NCBI GenBank assembly: GCA_027946365.1
Contig: JAPEUQ010000002.1
Span: 806,001-870,000 of the forward strand
Reading direction: 5' to 3'
Source of the DNA: Kalmusia sp. IMI 367209
Taxonomy: Eukaryota; Ascomycota; Dothideomycetes; Pleosporales; Didymosphaeriaceae
Length of the DNA stretch: 64,000 nucleotides
Shown: piece after piece, positions 36,422-48,798 of the stretch
Position numbering within the stretch: the stretch's first letter is position 1
Layout of the letters: every line of letters begins with the position of its first letter
Translations under genes and position numbers: made by a program
The notes under the pieces: model-generated
What the model was told of the DNA's origin: nothing
Database searches by the model: none
The model's input: the letters and a program-made list of their open reading frames with translations, nothing else

Positions 36422-38100
36422 CTATTCGATCTTCTCAACAGCTGAAGGGTATGTGCTGTTCCTGAGGCTCGTCGCAATCGAGGAGCTGGTGCGTGTTGCA
36501 GGATACCTCAGGGCCCACACACCGTTCCGCGAATAGGGCGCAAGCACATGGATGGCATGCGTTCTTTTGGAAGCGGGATGCACTGATCGACTCCAGAGAC
36601 GCGGTTGTGCTCGTTTTCGGGACCGCGAACGACGAAGAAAGATACGAAAAGGACCGTACGGCTCCGACGAGGGCTGGTCATTGGCTGGCGGTTTTGCGGT
36701 GCAAGGGGACGTCATCAACGAGGACGATAGCCCCCAGCCTACGCAAACTTGCAGGCGATGGTGGAATATCCCGAGGTGGTAGCAGCCTGTCGAAATGTGG
36801 GTGCGGTTTTCGACGATGCAGGTACCAGGGGTCCGAGAGGCACAGCATGTCGGGATTTCCAGCTGTTCCTGCAGGAGGCGCGAAGGCACTGGCTTTCTTT
36901 GGTTCGTGCGGCGCTGAAGAGCTGCAGGATGCGCGAGCTGGAGCTGCTCCAATAGTGCTGCATTGTACAAGTGGCCGTCCATTATCGCATTGTCGCGAGC
37001 AAGAGGCGTTCGACAGACACGCTTTGGGCGCCAAAGCCAACACGGCGGGATGTTGGTGCCTCGACCATCACAATTTTGTTCATCCGGTCCCAGCTTGTCG
37101 GATCCTAGGACGACGACAGCCTCGATGGTCGCGACAGGATAGCGCTGAGGTGTTGGCTGCCCGCCTTGCTCTTCGGCCCAGCAAGGCTGGCGGTCGACGT
37201 GCCGCGCTGGGAAGCACGGCGAGAGCGTGGTGGGCGATGTCTGACGACGCACCGCGCAAGCTGTATCTTCTTTTACGAGGCGCCCTGCTGCACCGGCACC
37301 GAGGGCCACGAATGGTGTCGGTGTGCTTCGTTCCTGCCGTTGCAGCTCGCTCTTGCCCACCTTGCCCACTGCAGGTGGGCTCTTTCCCCACTGGCGCACG
37401 CGGGTGAGCAGGCGCGACGGACTCGAGTCCACAGTTCCTTCCTTCACCCAGCGAGGACGGGGCTTGGCCGGATCGACGCACGCAATTTTGCGCCATGAGT
37501 TCCACAGCGGCCCAGAGCACTCGCCCTTCTCTGCCATGGCTTCGTCGCACGCTGTCACGACCAACGCGTGGCCGCCCGGCAGGCGACTGCAACGGTGACG
37601 GCACTCAGCTACACGAACACACCAACAGAGGTCGCAGATGCGAGCAGTCAACGCACCACTGGGCCTCTCCACCTGTGCTCCGAATTCCCACATGCCGTGG
37701 AGCAACGATTCCTGCAGTGCCCGACGATTCTTACCTGAAAAGGCAGGCTACCATAGCTCAGCGCCGCAGACGAGCCGCCGGTGCTCTAGCAGTCGAAACG
37801 TGCCGTTGACGAGAGAGCCATCAGCGCGCGAGTGAACCGTTGCCTTTGCTCTCTGCCGGATACGCTCGTGCAGAAGCCTCTGGGGCACACGTCAGGCCAT
37901 CGCGCGCTCGGCAGCCCTGCAATAACAGCCTCCGTTATGGAGCAGCTGTCACCTGTCGAGGCGGCTTTCGAGACGAGCGTGATGCTCGTCGGCTGTTTCA
38001 TCGTGCGGGCAAGATCGCTGGTGGCTGAACGGCTTGCTAACTGCAACGGGAACCACGTCTTGTGCAGCGCGACCTACATTGTGCATCTCACCAGCTGACC
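36422..38100. other. GC-rich block with long overlapping frames on both strands
   Basis: A 427-codon frame on minus (36422-37705) overlaps a 304-codon frame on plus (36493-37407) and several others. All are rich in Arg, Cys, Trp, Pro and Ala with no domain or hydrophobic pattern, as expected from GC-rich DNA with few stop codons. I treat the block as non-coding or decayed. Confidence 0.4.
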
Positions 38101-39746
38101 ACGTCGTTACGCCGGGAGCGTAGTTTGTGGTAGCTCCTTGGATATTCTTGTCACCACTGGGCGCCTCAGACGACGAGCTGCTATCCTCGCCTCATCAGTG
38201 CGATCCCGCCCGCGCATATCTAACGGCAGAACACCTAAGCAGCGCGCCTCTTTGCGCGTCCGGCCCGCGCTGCTCGCCTAACGGCTGCGGATGTCGTTCG
38301 GCCTTAGGAACTCCTGTCTGTTCCAATTGCGTCTGCACTCGTGCGAGCCATCTAGTTGAGCTTCGGACGCACAACATCTGGATGATATCAACACTGCCCA
38401 CACCATCTCTCCCTCACTCAGCATCTGTGGTGAGACGTCCGCTGCCGATTTCTCTCTTCATCGTACGGCAATGGTCCCGCGCACAGACTGATAATCGAAA
38501 ACGACCTCTACGCGAACTGACCCATTAATGACCTTTGCGGCCATTTAGCCGTTTTATTCTCAATAGCAGCCAATCAACGCGTCGAACTTTTCCCCTGCAA
38601 TGTTGTATATTGCCCTGCGCCGTTGCGTCGGGCCGCTGGCTCTAGGGCTTCGATGCTGAGTGGCTTGGGCAATTGACTTTCCTAGCATCCCTTGTCCTAT
38701 ACCCCTGATACCGGATCCCCCACCCTGACATTCTATCCTGGGCGGACAGAAGTCGCCCACCTCGACACCACACCCCGAGCATGGATCCATGCTTCGAGGC
38801 CATCCTTTCGTGCAGCACGCCTTATCCCTGCTAGCATGCTAACTTCGGCGAGCACAGAGCACAATTCACACCCTTCTCCACATGCCTCTCCGCTGCTTTG
38901 TGGACGCCCGCTGCCCATGTACTTACGGATGCTATCCCTACCTCTGCTCGCGTTCTGCTGCCACCAAAGTTCCTCATCCATCCCTCTCACAAGATGCTGT
39001 GCTACGAAAACAGCTGCTAAGAGACCCATATACTCACCATCTTTCCATTGAGACGCTGTACCATCAGATTGCTACCACTTCGATACGCAGGCTTGACATT
39101 CGTCTTGTCTCGTCTGACCCTCTCTCGTTGCATATCTAGAACCCCTACCCTTCTTTATTTATCACTGCCGCCACAATCTTTGTTCCTTGCACCTTGCAAA
39201 CGCCAAACGACGCATCCTCGCGTTAATTCTGCGATATAGCCTGAGGAATTCCTCCCGGTCAGCAACGCGCTTCATTGAGGTCTATTACCGACTTCGCGCA
39301 TCATTCTTTGCTTTGGTCGCGGCTGGCCCGATCCCCATAACAGGTAAGCATATAGTGCTCGCAGTACGGTCGCGGCTGAAGTACTCGCTTCCTCCCCTTT
39401 GTTGTTATTGTTTTCCTGGGAAATAACCCCGGCCTTGTTCGCGTTGTTTCCGTCCAACCCGACCTCGAGCTTTAGCTAATCCTGGGCTTTGCGCATTACA
39501 CGCCGGCTACCAAATTGCTAACGCGTCCAACCAGAGATTCACTTTTATTACTATCCCGACCACGCGTACGCGACAGGTTCCCCAGATTTCCCGACCCGTC
39601 ACGCACCGTGAAACCCTCCATGAAGGTGGCCTTGACCAACTCGGCCAGCGACTTGCGGGGCTCTGTGCACAAAGTTCAAGCATTCCCTAACCTATACTCG
39701 CCAGTATCGGAGCGACTATTCCTCGGCCGTTCTTGATACAGTAGCT
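38101..39746 (+). promoter_or_regulatory. Long pyrimidine-rich upstream region and leader of the CRIB-domain gene
   Basis: About 1.6 kb with repeated CT-rich tracts on the plus strand, typical of promoters and long leaders of fungal regulatory genes. A GTAAGCATAT donor-like site occurs at 39344. An upstream ORF is listed separately. Confidence 0.45.
39620..39736 (+). promoter_or_regulatory. Upstream ORF (38 codons) in the leader of the CRIB-domain gene
   Basis: ATG at 39620 opens a frame (MKVALTNSASDLRGSVHKVQ...) that stops at 39734-39736, ten bases before the main ATG at 39747. If the leader includes it, scanning ribosomes would have to bypass or reinitiate, which lowers or regulates translation. 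Transcription start is unknown. Confidence 0.45.
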
Positions 39747-42370
39747 ATGTTCGCTTTCCATAAAAGCAACGCTTTAGTAGCCTCGAGTCAATCGTCGGTG
39801 GATTCCCTCGTCACTAGCCCTTCAATTTCGACTTCCGCCTCCGATGTTGGGGCGTCTCAGAGCTCAGAAGCGTCTTCGTTTGGGGATCCGGTCTCACCTG
39901 AGCAACGTTTAGGATCGTTCTCTGGAAAGAGACAGTCTGTCTTTACCTTGCGATCTCGAAGCAACACAGCGACCTCGACTACATCATCCTACGCGCCTGT
40001 CTCCCCGCCGAGCATGGCAGGGTATGATAGCTCGTCCGGTCGCTCACTCTTTCGAGGTAAAAAGGGCAAAAGACTAAGCGGATCGTTCTCACCTCATCTG
40101 CATTCGCACGAGCACGATGAGTCGCAGGGAAGGGGCAAGAGAACTTCGATGTTGCGCAAGTCGAAGAAGCAGATGGAGCCTTCGGAGAGTTCAGGTGCGT
40201 TGTTCTCAACCCTAGCATCTTCATTCAAGTATTAACAGGAGCAGCACGAAATCTCAAGAACCGCATCTCAAGCCCCTTTGACTTTCAGCATCTCACACAC
40301 ACAAACCGCCACCACTTCGCCGCCCTCCAAGAAGCTTCCGAGAATGAACTTGTTGCTGGTTTTCGGGCGGTTCGCGCGTCGCAGGCGCCTCAGCGCAATC
40401 TCACTGGTATAAAAGCGGAGGACTTGCACTCCTCGAATTGCTCAACAGAGGATCTGACGATTCCTGAGCGACGATCGATATCTGCTATGGAGCTCAGGCC
40501 GCATACTGATTATGTGGATAGCATCGTCGATGCGCAAGAACCCACCCCACTCCAGGAAGATTCGTCACGACCGTCGCTCCGTCAGACTCGCTCCGTGGAA
40601 AGCTTTTCACGGCCCGGCATCAATCCTCGCATGCACCGCCATACTCAATCCGCCAATCCCCCACCACGAGTATCGTCCCGTCTACCAGGTTCCGTCCATG
40701 ACAACATGCAAGATACCGTCAATGATCGACAATCTGTTTCTGCAACGACCCGGACGAATAGGCAGTCGGGCGTCTGGGACAGTTATGCACCATTGAGCCC
40801 TACGCTCATTGGTGGGCTGCTTCCCAGTATGGCTGAAGAGCCCGATTACGTGGGACACGCCCTCACTACGCCCGACAATTCTGCTATGCTTGCTATCACC
40901 CCTCCATTCAGTCCTGGTCTCGAAGACGTTGCAGAGGAACCGGAGCGCTTCGTAAGCCCTAGGCCTGCCCCGGAACCTCCTATCAAATCTCCAAGATCGC
41001 CGAGATCTCCATCTCACGAATCTTTTTCATTTAACCAGCGTTCTCCTATCAGCAAAGCACATAACCGGAGAAGCTCTCATGCACTGCCAAAACAGTCGAA
41101 TCAAAAACAAGGAATCACCCGCCCAATGTCACAAATGTCGGATACCCTCGGTTCGCCGGGGCTCACCCGTAGACACTCGGTTCGAAAAGCACCTTCTACT
41201 CGAAGAAAATCGAACACATGGAGGGTGATTGAAGAGTCTTGGGAAGACGACATCGATTACATCTATGACAACGCTCTCGAAGCGGAGTGTGACCTGGACT
41301 GGGAGCACACCTCTGAAGACCGTGATCGCACACCCGAACAACAAGACCACCACCGTGCCTCCGCTGTCACGTCAAACTCAAACCCAACGTCCTCTCCAAT
41401 GTTAGGCGAAGAGCCAGCATTGAGCCCAGGCCTATTCGCCGGCAATTTTCGGTCCTCGCTACTAGTTCCAAGCACAACCAACGTCCCCGAATTGGAATTA
41501 AGGTCTGCTGTCTCAAGCTCTACAGCAGATACAAGTGTGCATACGCCTTCTGATTACTTTAACCCGCATGGCTTCCCTCACGGCCCTTTCGGTGAAGCTG
41601 ATCGCTTCAGCTTCACACCATCTTTGCTAGGACCTCAGGATTACAAGGAGCAGATCCCTCGTGAGGAAATATACGACAATTTGTTGGCGGACTATGAAGG
41701 TTTAGACAGACACTTCCCGCTTCTTGAACCGACCCGGAGTGTTGCAAGTTCAACTCGCAGTAGTCACGTCCGAGCTAGCAAGCGTAGCTCCTACGATAGT
41801 AGTCTCATGTCTAGTGGCCATGGCTCAGGATCGTGGACAGCTGGCGTCCGTCGTTCCGCGAGCTCTGCAGGAAGCCTTCCGGAGCTTGTTCATTCGTCTC
41901 GAGCTCCTCGTCAGGATTTCTCCATCGTAGTTGATAAGCTTGCCGACCAAGTCGCATCCTTCTCTAGTCTCGATGAGAACCATGATGAAGATGATGACGC
42001 AACCCCTCCAGGCCACGCTTCGCAAGAACGGACCTTCTTCGCTTCGGATGACGAGCAAGACGCGACCGAGTCTACGCAATCTGCCATAGACGTAGAAATG
42101 AAGACTTCACTAGAGTTGGCTCGCCAGGGCTCGAGCGCCTCTGCGCGGACTCGGATGCATCATCACAAGTATGCTTCTTCAGATGGAGCCGCCAAACTAC
42201 TTGCTCCCCCCAACAGGGCGTCTGATCTGCGCACTGTAGTGAAGTCTCGTAGCAGAGCCGGTAGTGTACCACAGAAGAATCGAGGACCGTACCTTAGCCT
42301 CTTCCCCGCCCCACCCAAACACTCGGCCACTTCCACACCGACCTCTCCACTGGGTCCCATGTCGAACTAG
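39747..42370 (+). CDS. CRIB-domain protein, probable Cdc42/Rac effector
   Basis: Two exons, with intron 40195-40238 (44 bases), give 859 residues. The p21-Rho-binding (CRIB) motif ISSPFDFQHLTHTNRHHFAA sits at about residues 159-178, just after the intron, preceded by a basic patch (KRTSMLRKSKKQ). CRIB motifs bind GTP-loaded Cdc42 or Rac. The rest is Ser/Pro/Arg-rich and probably disordered: SPRSPRSPS near 395, and WRVIEESWEDDIDYIYDNALE near 425-445, a short conserved-looking acidic helix. Poly-Ser/Thr stretches suggest heavy phosphorylation. No kinase domain is present, so it is an adaptor or scaffold rather than a PAK, in principle like yeast Gic proteins, though not clearly their orthologue. 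It probably acts at polarity sites. Confidence 0.85.
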
Positions 42371-45300
42371 ACCAAAGCCGTTCGAATTATTTAACGCACC
42401 TACAACACAGGTTCTCATTACCGATCACACTTCCATTCTCACGACGTAACGACTTTGCATAACTTTCTTGTACATTTTCATGATCACGTTGGGCTTGGTT
42501 GTTCTCTCTTATGTCCGTATTGCAAAGGTCCGGAGTTATCATAATGGGGATGGAAGACAAAAGCTAGGGTGCTAGGCTTGTTATTTCAGGTGGTCTTATT
42601 TCCAATCGTCCTTTGTCTGGGCGCTTCACCCGTTTCCTTGCATCGATTTTCTCTATCCACTCGTTATTTTCCGGAGTTCACTTAAAGTGCGGCGTTCTCT
42701 TCTGCAGCTTGAATGTTGTGTCCAGCAAAACCATTGCCCTTGCTTTGTATTTTTGCTCCCAAGCGCTTGAGGCCTTTCTACCTATCCATTTCCTATGTCA
42801 GAAAGGGGAGGCGTGGATACAGAGCACGACGTGACGAGCATGAGGCGGGTGGCAGCGTTGGACTTAATCCCTGTTGTGCAGGAGTTGGGTAGATGCGGCA
42901 AAGGTTGTCATCTACCATACCATATCTACCATATACATGAGATACTGCAATATCATATTGCCTCTCTCAATTATCCTTCCTATGCTAAGTGCTTCGAGTG
43001 TTGGTGAGGTTAAATTGAGCTTGGGATCGGGTTTCGGTCGCGGTTGAGGTGGCTTGCGGCGTTCGTACGTTGCGCAACATCGCGTAAGAAGAGCACAATG
43101 CTGTGGCACAGTTTCGAGACGAGTTGATTTGGCCTGCCTCGGGTACTTCACACATTCCTCTTCGCTTGCTTTCTATCTGCGAGCGCGTCTCGATTGAGAT
43201 CACGTACAACCATCGCTTCGACTTCGGTCTCACCGCGCTCTCCACCGCAAGCTAACCCACGATCCATACTCCGATGTCACTGCTCGCGTGCTGCACCGCA
43301 CTACGCCTCATTATATAAAAAGATCAATGCGTCGTGAAAAAAAAAACCCGGCCCGGATAAACCCCTCGGCAGGGAGCTAAGTGCTAAAATTTTCCAAGTC
43401 GTCTGAGTTTAACCTTCGCTTGTGTGTTCCCGGCCTACGATCATCAACGGTTGCCGTGCCGAAGCCAGATGTGTGGGCAGGGTGTTGCTGCGAGTAAGTG
43501 GTTTACCCGGCGCGTCGCGCTATGTAGATAGGCGTGCGTATCCTGGAGCTTAAAATGAACGTTTTAAGCAGGCCAGAGTCGGCTGCGGAACTGTAGAACG
43601 ACTCGCCATGAAACAGCACTACGCCTGATATGGCGCCAATCGATACAATTTCCTGGAATCGGGCCAAGCTAGCATGGGCAAGAGTGTACATGTATCCTAG
43701 CATTAGGTCGAGCCAGGTATATGCGCAAGAGAGCGCTGTGGAGCGCAACATGAATAGCCGAGAGGGTATGCAAGATGCATAAGAGAGTGCGATGCAGTCA
43801 ACACAACACGATATTACGGCATAGCGAATTGGAAAGTCTGGGCTTTTGTATGCGGATGTTGAGGGATGACGATCTTCGCCACCGGGATGGATGAGAATCG
43901 GTTCCGCAGTACGGTGAGTATGGCATACCGGCACTTGCGATATCTTCGTAGTGATCCACATTGCGAAAAACATGCACATTCTGAATCGAGTCTTACGCGA
44001 TGAACTAGAGAAATGGCATCTGAGGTGTGCAAGGATCGCAAAGCCCTTTTGGTGGTCTTGTACTCAACCTACTGTATCTGTGAGGGATTTGCGACAGAGA
44101 CGGCAGTGCGCGATTGATTGTGAAAGATCTGCTCGCCTCGACCCGTCTTAAAAGCATAGTGTTAAGATCACCATAACGGGACGTCCTGCCCCGTTGACGG
44201 ACAAATTGGGCTCAATGCGTCGCCGAGAACGGGTTGAAGTGTACTGCATTTGACGCGCGTTTGTTCATATACCCTGCAGACGCAACATCATATATTTCAA
44301 TGTCCGTTTTACGTGAAGCTTTTAGTCTCTCTTGCTTTCTCCAATTACGGTATACCTTGCTAGCTCTTGTAGCGACAAGCGAGTTCAGAATAGCATTCGC
44401 CGTTATGATGTACGCACTGATGCCAAACGTACCTTGGACGTCTATTTTCAGACATGACCTCGATCTTACAGCTATAGGACCCCAAAAAAAATAACCCCCC
44501 GGTTAAAAACACTATAAAGACTGGCTTCGTGAAAATATCACAATCCCACCCCTCTTCAATTGGATACCGTAACCTCCAGCTAATTCTCTTATTGTACCTT
44601 ACAGCTCCCAACATATACATTTTGACAACCGTTTAAAGACTAAGACATCATTTTCCAGGATACAAAGCTTCTTAGTAAAAAGTGCTCAAGGCTGTCTGGT
44701 AGAATGGGTGGTTCAATTCTGAATAGATCTGCTGGCTTACAGCGGTAATTAGCGTTGTGTAAAGGTTTAACAAGGAATTTGGCAGAATACATGTGCAGAG
44801 ATCTTTACAGCAGTCAATATAATACCGAACCTCCACGGGCTTTCCTATGAAGAGATTGAAGTTGATAAAGTGGATGCTTTTTACTTTCCTCAAGGAAAGC
44901 AATATGCAGATTCGGCCATTATGGTCACGGTACTCTTAGCGTAGGAACAAGAAGAGCTTGCGGTCTGTGTCAATGGTTTTGATGCAACCTTCACCCAAGA
45001 TATACACTGCGCATACATGCTAGGAGATGGAAGAGCTTTAGAGGTTAGATGCTTGCCTTTTGGAATGGAATTGACCATATAGCGTTGCGATTATGTTATA
45101 GCAGCATGCTCTAGATAGTCGGCCTCTTGAATGCCGTAGTCGAGTCTCGCACAGAATCTTTGAATCTATACTATTGGCCGCGAATAGATAAGCTTTTGGT
45201 TGGTATTTTGTGGCAAATGTGGAACTGCTGTGGCCTGGCTACCCATCGCTGTCGATATGAACGTTAGTAGCTTGGGTTTGGCGCTTGGTTCATATCCCCT

Positions 45301-46847
45301 GATGTCAGCTCTGAACCTTTCTCTGTATGTCTATTTGCCGTTAGCATGATAGCCTCTGTCTGATTAGAGTATGTTGCAGTCAAAAAAGCGTCACAACCCA
45401 TTTCCAGTTCGTCCGTGATAGCAGTCGGAAATCTTCCCAAGATATATATGACATTATTGACGCCCTGTAATCTTATGAATACCTTGGAAACCATTTCGCC
45501 TTTCCGAAAGTAGGTAATAGGAGAGCACCAGCATCAAATTATGACAAAATAGAGACATGGGCGTTGAGGTTCTCATTCTTTGAGTTTGACAATTCCTTGT
45601 CGTATATGGTTAGAGAAACGACGAGATCAGTCATGAATGCAGCACAGAGTAGCCAGGGAATGTTTTCGATTGTCCACCACTGCATAGGCAGGTGGTACTT
45701 TGATCTTTTCCTTGGAGCTTTTCGATAGCTTTTTCTCAAAATTTGGAACGTATCGTATGTGAATGATATTGTCTTGGATGCTGTTGCTACTCCTGTTGTT
45801 TTTGCTGCTGCTGTTATTTTCGTTGTGATACAAAATGATGCGGTTCACTTTTGAGGTCCGCACAATGACTCTTTCTCCAGGTGCTGCTGGTGTTGAGGGA
45901 GACCTTCGAGGGGGCGAATGATGAGTTGTAGATAATTTTGGGGTCTCTATGCTTCTCAAAGTATCTAACTTTCTATTAAAGACTAGAACAACGGGAGCTA
46001 CGATAACAGTAGAAGGAGACATGAACGAACCCAGGTAGAGCTCGTTGCTAAGTGAAGAAAAGAACGCATTTTGGGTGTAAATTGTCTTCGAAGAACTGAA
46101 TGCATGATGCGAAAACAGTCCTTCAGCCTTGTGCCTTTCGATAAGTCAAAGAGGCAAGACCCATGTTCAGCGGAGCTGAGCAGCCTCGACTGATCGTAAT
46201 GGATTTGAGGGAAACTCCTCGGCCGCTATTGTTCAATAGTATGCAGGTAGGATGACTGCCGTTCACCCTCCCAAATCCGACAATTGCAAAGGTATCGTGG
46301 TAATCTTGTGCCAATCAAGCACCCACAGAGTCGACTTCGTACTCTCGACGTTCATACCGAGTTCGTTCAGTGACATGCAGTCTGGCCATGTCATCGGCTG
46401 ATAAGAGCAACCTATTACGTATTTGAAGAACTGATTGGGTCGGACATCATATTACACTGCATGTATTTGTCGAAGAGCACCGATTAAGAACAACATTACT
46501 GAGCTTTCAGTCTTTATGTATTTCACATGATTGAGCTTTCTTACGATGAATGCTCTTCAATCTTGCGTTTTGCGCAATGAAATTCTCTCCCAATCTGACA
46601 AACCCTTTCCCCCACTGCAAAAGAAATCTTGCTTTTATAACCCATCAAACTGGTTGTACCGAATATGGTGTTACAAATCATTCCTTCACACCCGAAAAGG
46701 GGATACGAGGTGTGACATGACATCACGAGAGCATGGCGGTCACACTCATTTAAACGCGTGAATTCCCACAATCGAATAGGACCTCAACGCACATCAGACA
46801 ATCTTCATTCAATATCGTTCCTGGGTTATCATTCTCATAGATCAGCC
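42371..46847. other. Gene-poor, partly AT-rich region
   Basis: About 4.5 kb. The first 200 bases are the 3' UTR of the CRIB gene. A run of ten A residues occurs at 43339-43348 and another A-tract near 44484. On minus, short protein-like frames at 45264-45494, 45627-46022 and 46123-46314 might be exons of an unknown gene, but I cannot join them. No transposon genes or long terminal repeats recognised. Confidence 0.35.
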
Positions 46848-47867
46848 ATGCTGTTAAAGAATCTACCACGAGAAATTCTTTTCTTGATCAGCGATGAGCT
46901 TATACAAAAAGACATCGAGTGCCTAGCACTCACCTTCAACAAGAAAATCACACCAATGTGCATGCCCCAGCTGGGACAGCTATTCGCCCGCCGCAGCCAT
47001 TATCGAAACATGAAGAATCGGTTCGGTCCCGCGTAAACCTACTATCGAGATCTAAGAGAAGACATGCTTGAGAAGGACAGGGACAAGTTCGACATTCCGG
47101 CTTCCACAAAATTCGATCACGTCGAGGCCAGGCGCGCGCAAAAACTGGAGCGTTTCGACTTTGACGGGACCCTGGACTGGTTTCAGCCGCTCGATGAATG
47201 TTGGCCCGAGGGTCTGTTTGCGGGAGGGAACTACATTGCGGCAACTCCTGAGGAAATGGAGAGCCTGCTGAAGGAGGCCGAAGAAAAAGGCGTAGTTATC
47301 CCGCCGCCTCTGGTCCAGTTCTTTACCGACCCCAGGATTGTAGCGTCCCCCTGTCTGGGTGTTTATGAACTCCAAGGCAATGACCCCGTCTTCGGTATCA
47401 AATTCCATAGCATCATCGATCTCCTTTTCGTTGCTCATCTGGCTAGGGTTTCAGCAACGATCGATAAAGGTGCCGGAGGATGTGTACTCGAATTTTGTTT
47501 CCCCATGGGACCAACGATGGATTCCATGGCTGTGTACATCGAGCCTGGTCCGGAAGGCAAGTATTGCGTTCTGCGGTGGTACCAGCCGTCAATAGACTGG
47601 GGTCCGACTGGAAACCCGACAGCGGTGAAGAAGTACGAGGCGTTCCAAGCCGTAGCCAAGGAGCGCGTGGAGTTAGCGAAGAGGGGGCAGAGACTTGCGT
47701 ATATAATTTCGGAGGGTGTTCATTTAGACTGGGTAGGGCTTGAGGAATGGCTGTTCATGAGACATTTTGAGAGTTGGATGGTGCGTATCTGCTACGATCC
47801 ACATGCGAAGCCTACGAAGGCGTTGAAGGAGTATGTGAGGGTGATGTATGGCTGTGAAGGGGTTTGA
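46848..47867 (+). pseudogene. F-box-like gene interrupted by one in-frame TAA
   Basis: From ATG 46848 the frame reads MLLKNLPREILFLISDE and continues with an F-box-like N-terminus, down to NRFGPA, then TAA at 47034-47036. It then continues in the same frame (TYYRDLREDMLEKDRDKFD) for another 276 codons to 47867. Without the stop it would be one protein of about 339 residues: F-box-like start, acidic middle and a C-terminal domain of unknown function (GLEEWLFMRHFESWMVRICY). No intron with a normal size removes the stop. TAA could come from CAA by one C-to-T change at a CpA site, the RIP-type context. It may be a recent null allele, a sequencing error, or a shorter gene starting at 47064. Confidence 0.6.
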
Positions 47868-48798
47868 TAGTTCCGGCGCCAAAGGGCAATATTGCTACAA
47901 TTAGTCGCATGTCTAGGTTTGTTAGATGCGAATGCAACTTTGATGCAGCTTAAGTAGTAGTTGAATTTGTGCAACTGGTTATGGTCTACTTCTATCGTCT
48001 CTACGACGGGAACTGTACATGCTTACCCCTACAAGTGAGAAATACTAGATGCAAGGCTACATTATGTCAACCTTGTAGCAATGAGCAGCGCATTCGACAG
48101 ACCGTATTACTGCAATAATATACGATTCGTAAATTGCTAATACCGTAATAGTGTCGTAGTCGTATTCAAAGCTGTAATACGGCGACTACTACTTGTTTTA
48201 GGCAGGAGCCTGAAAAACACTATCTTGAATCCTAATTAGGAAATTCATGTAGTATTGCTGTAGTAAAATACTGCCCGTAGTCTTGATTCACCCTCTATAA
48301 TTATGACCCGTATTTCCTTATCCCCTAACCGTATCTCTACCAAGGTAATTGCGAGTAAACGTAACGGTAGCGTAATGCTGCACTTACGGTTACGATACGG
48401 ACTGTCCAATGCGCTAGCAATGAGGTAAAAGCGAAGGAAGTGGTAAAGGTAAGAAGGTATCTTTCGTATTACAATAGGGTATACCTGACCTCCCTCACAA
48501 ACGCTCCTTCAGGAACAACTCATGCGTATGCAAGAAGATGAATCAAAACCAACGCGCTCAGAGGAAAAAGTCATATATCCAAGAAGCACCCGCCAACAAG
48601 CAATGCGCATCGCCAACGCCAAACCATGCAAACCGAGCAAAAAAAAAAAGCCCAAGGAAAGTGACCCGGTATCCAATTTCAATCGCATTGCTCTCTCCTT
48701 TTACCCTACTAGCCTCAGCCTAGATCTAGGCTATTCAAAAAAGACCCTTGTGTTTTGACCCGAGCAAGAAAGGTTAACCTGGCCTCGGGCGAGAAATT
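47868..48798. other. Intergenic, 3' flanks of the F-box-like gene and alpha-actinin
   Basis: Contains the CGTA-rich tract. A 78-codon frame at 48522-48758 is Lys/Ser-rich and starts from an A-tract; I do not support it as a gene. Confidence 0.4.
48061..48490. repeat. CGTA/TACG-rich tract with dispersed CGTATTAC octamers
   Basis: About 430 bases with some 16 CGTA or TACG tetramers, several times more than chance. The octamer CGTATTAC occurs at 48103-48110 and 48465-48472, and inverted at 48174-48181. A 6-bp inverted pair GCTACA/TGTAGC lies just upstream near 48055-48080. The tract has no open frame. It could be a decayed repeat or transposon end. Confidence 0.5.

Noticed and set aside
36422..37705. 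427-codon minus-strand frame
   Set aside because: Overlaps an equally long plus-strand frame, has Arg/Cys/Trp/Pro-rich random composition, and shows no domain, signal or splice logic; GC-rich DNA explains it.
43339..43348. Poly-A tract as possible retroposon tail
   Set aside because: No coding sequence, target-site duplication or related copy is visible beside it.
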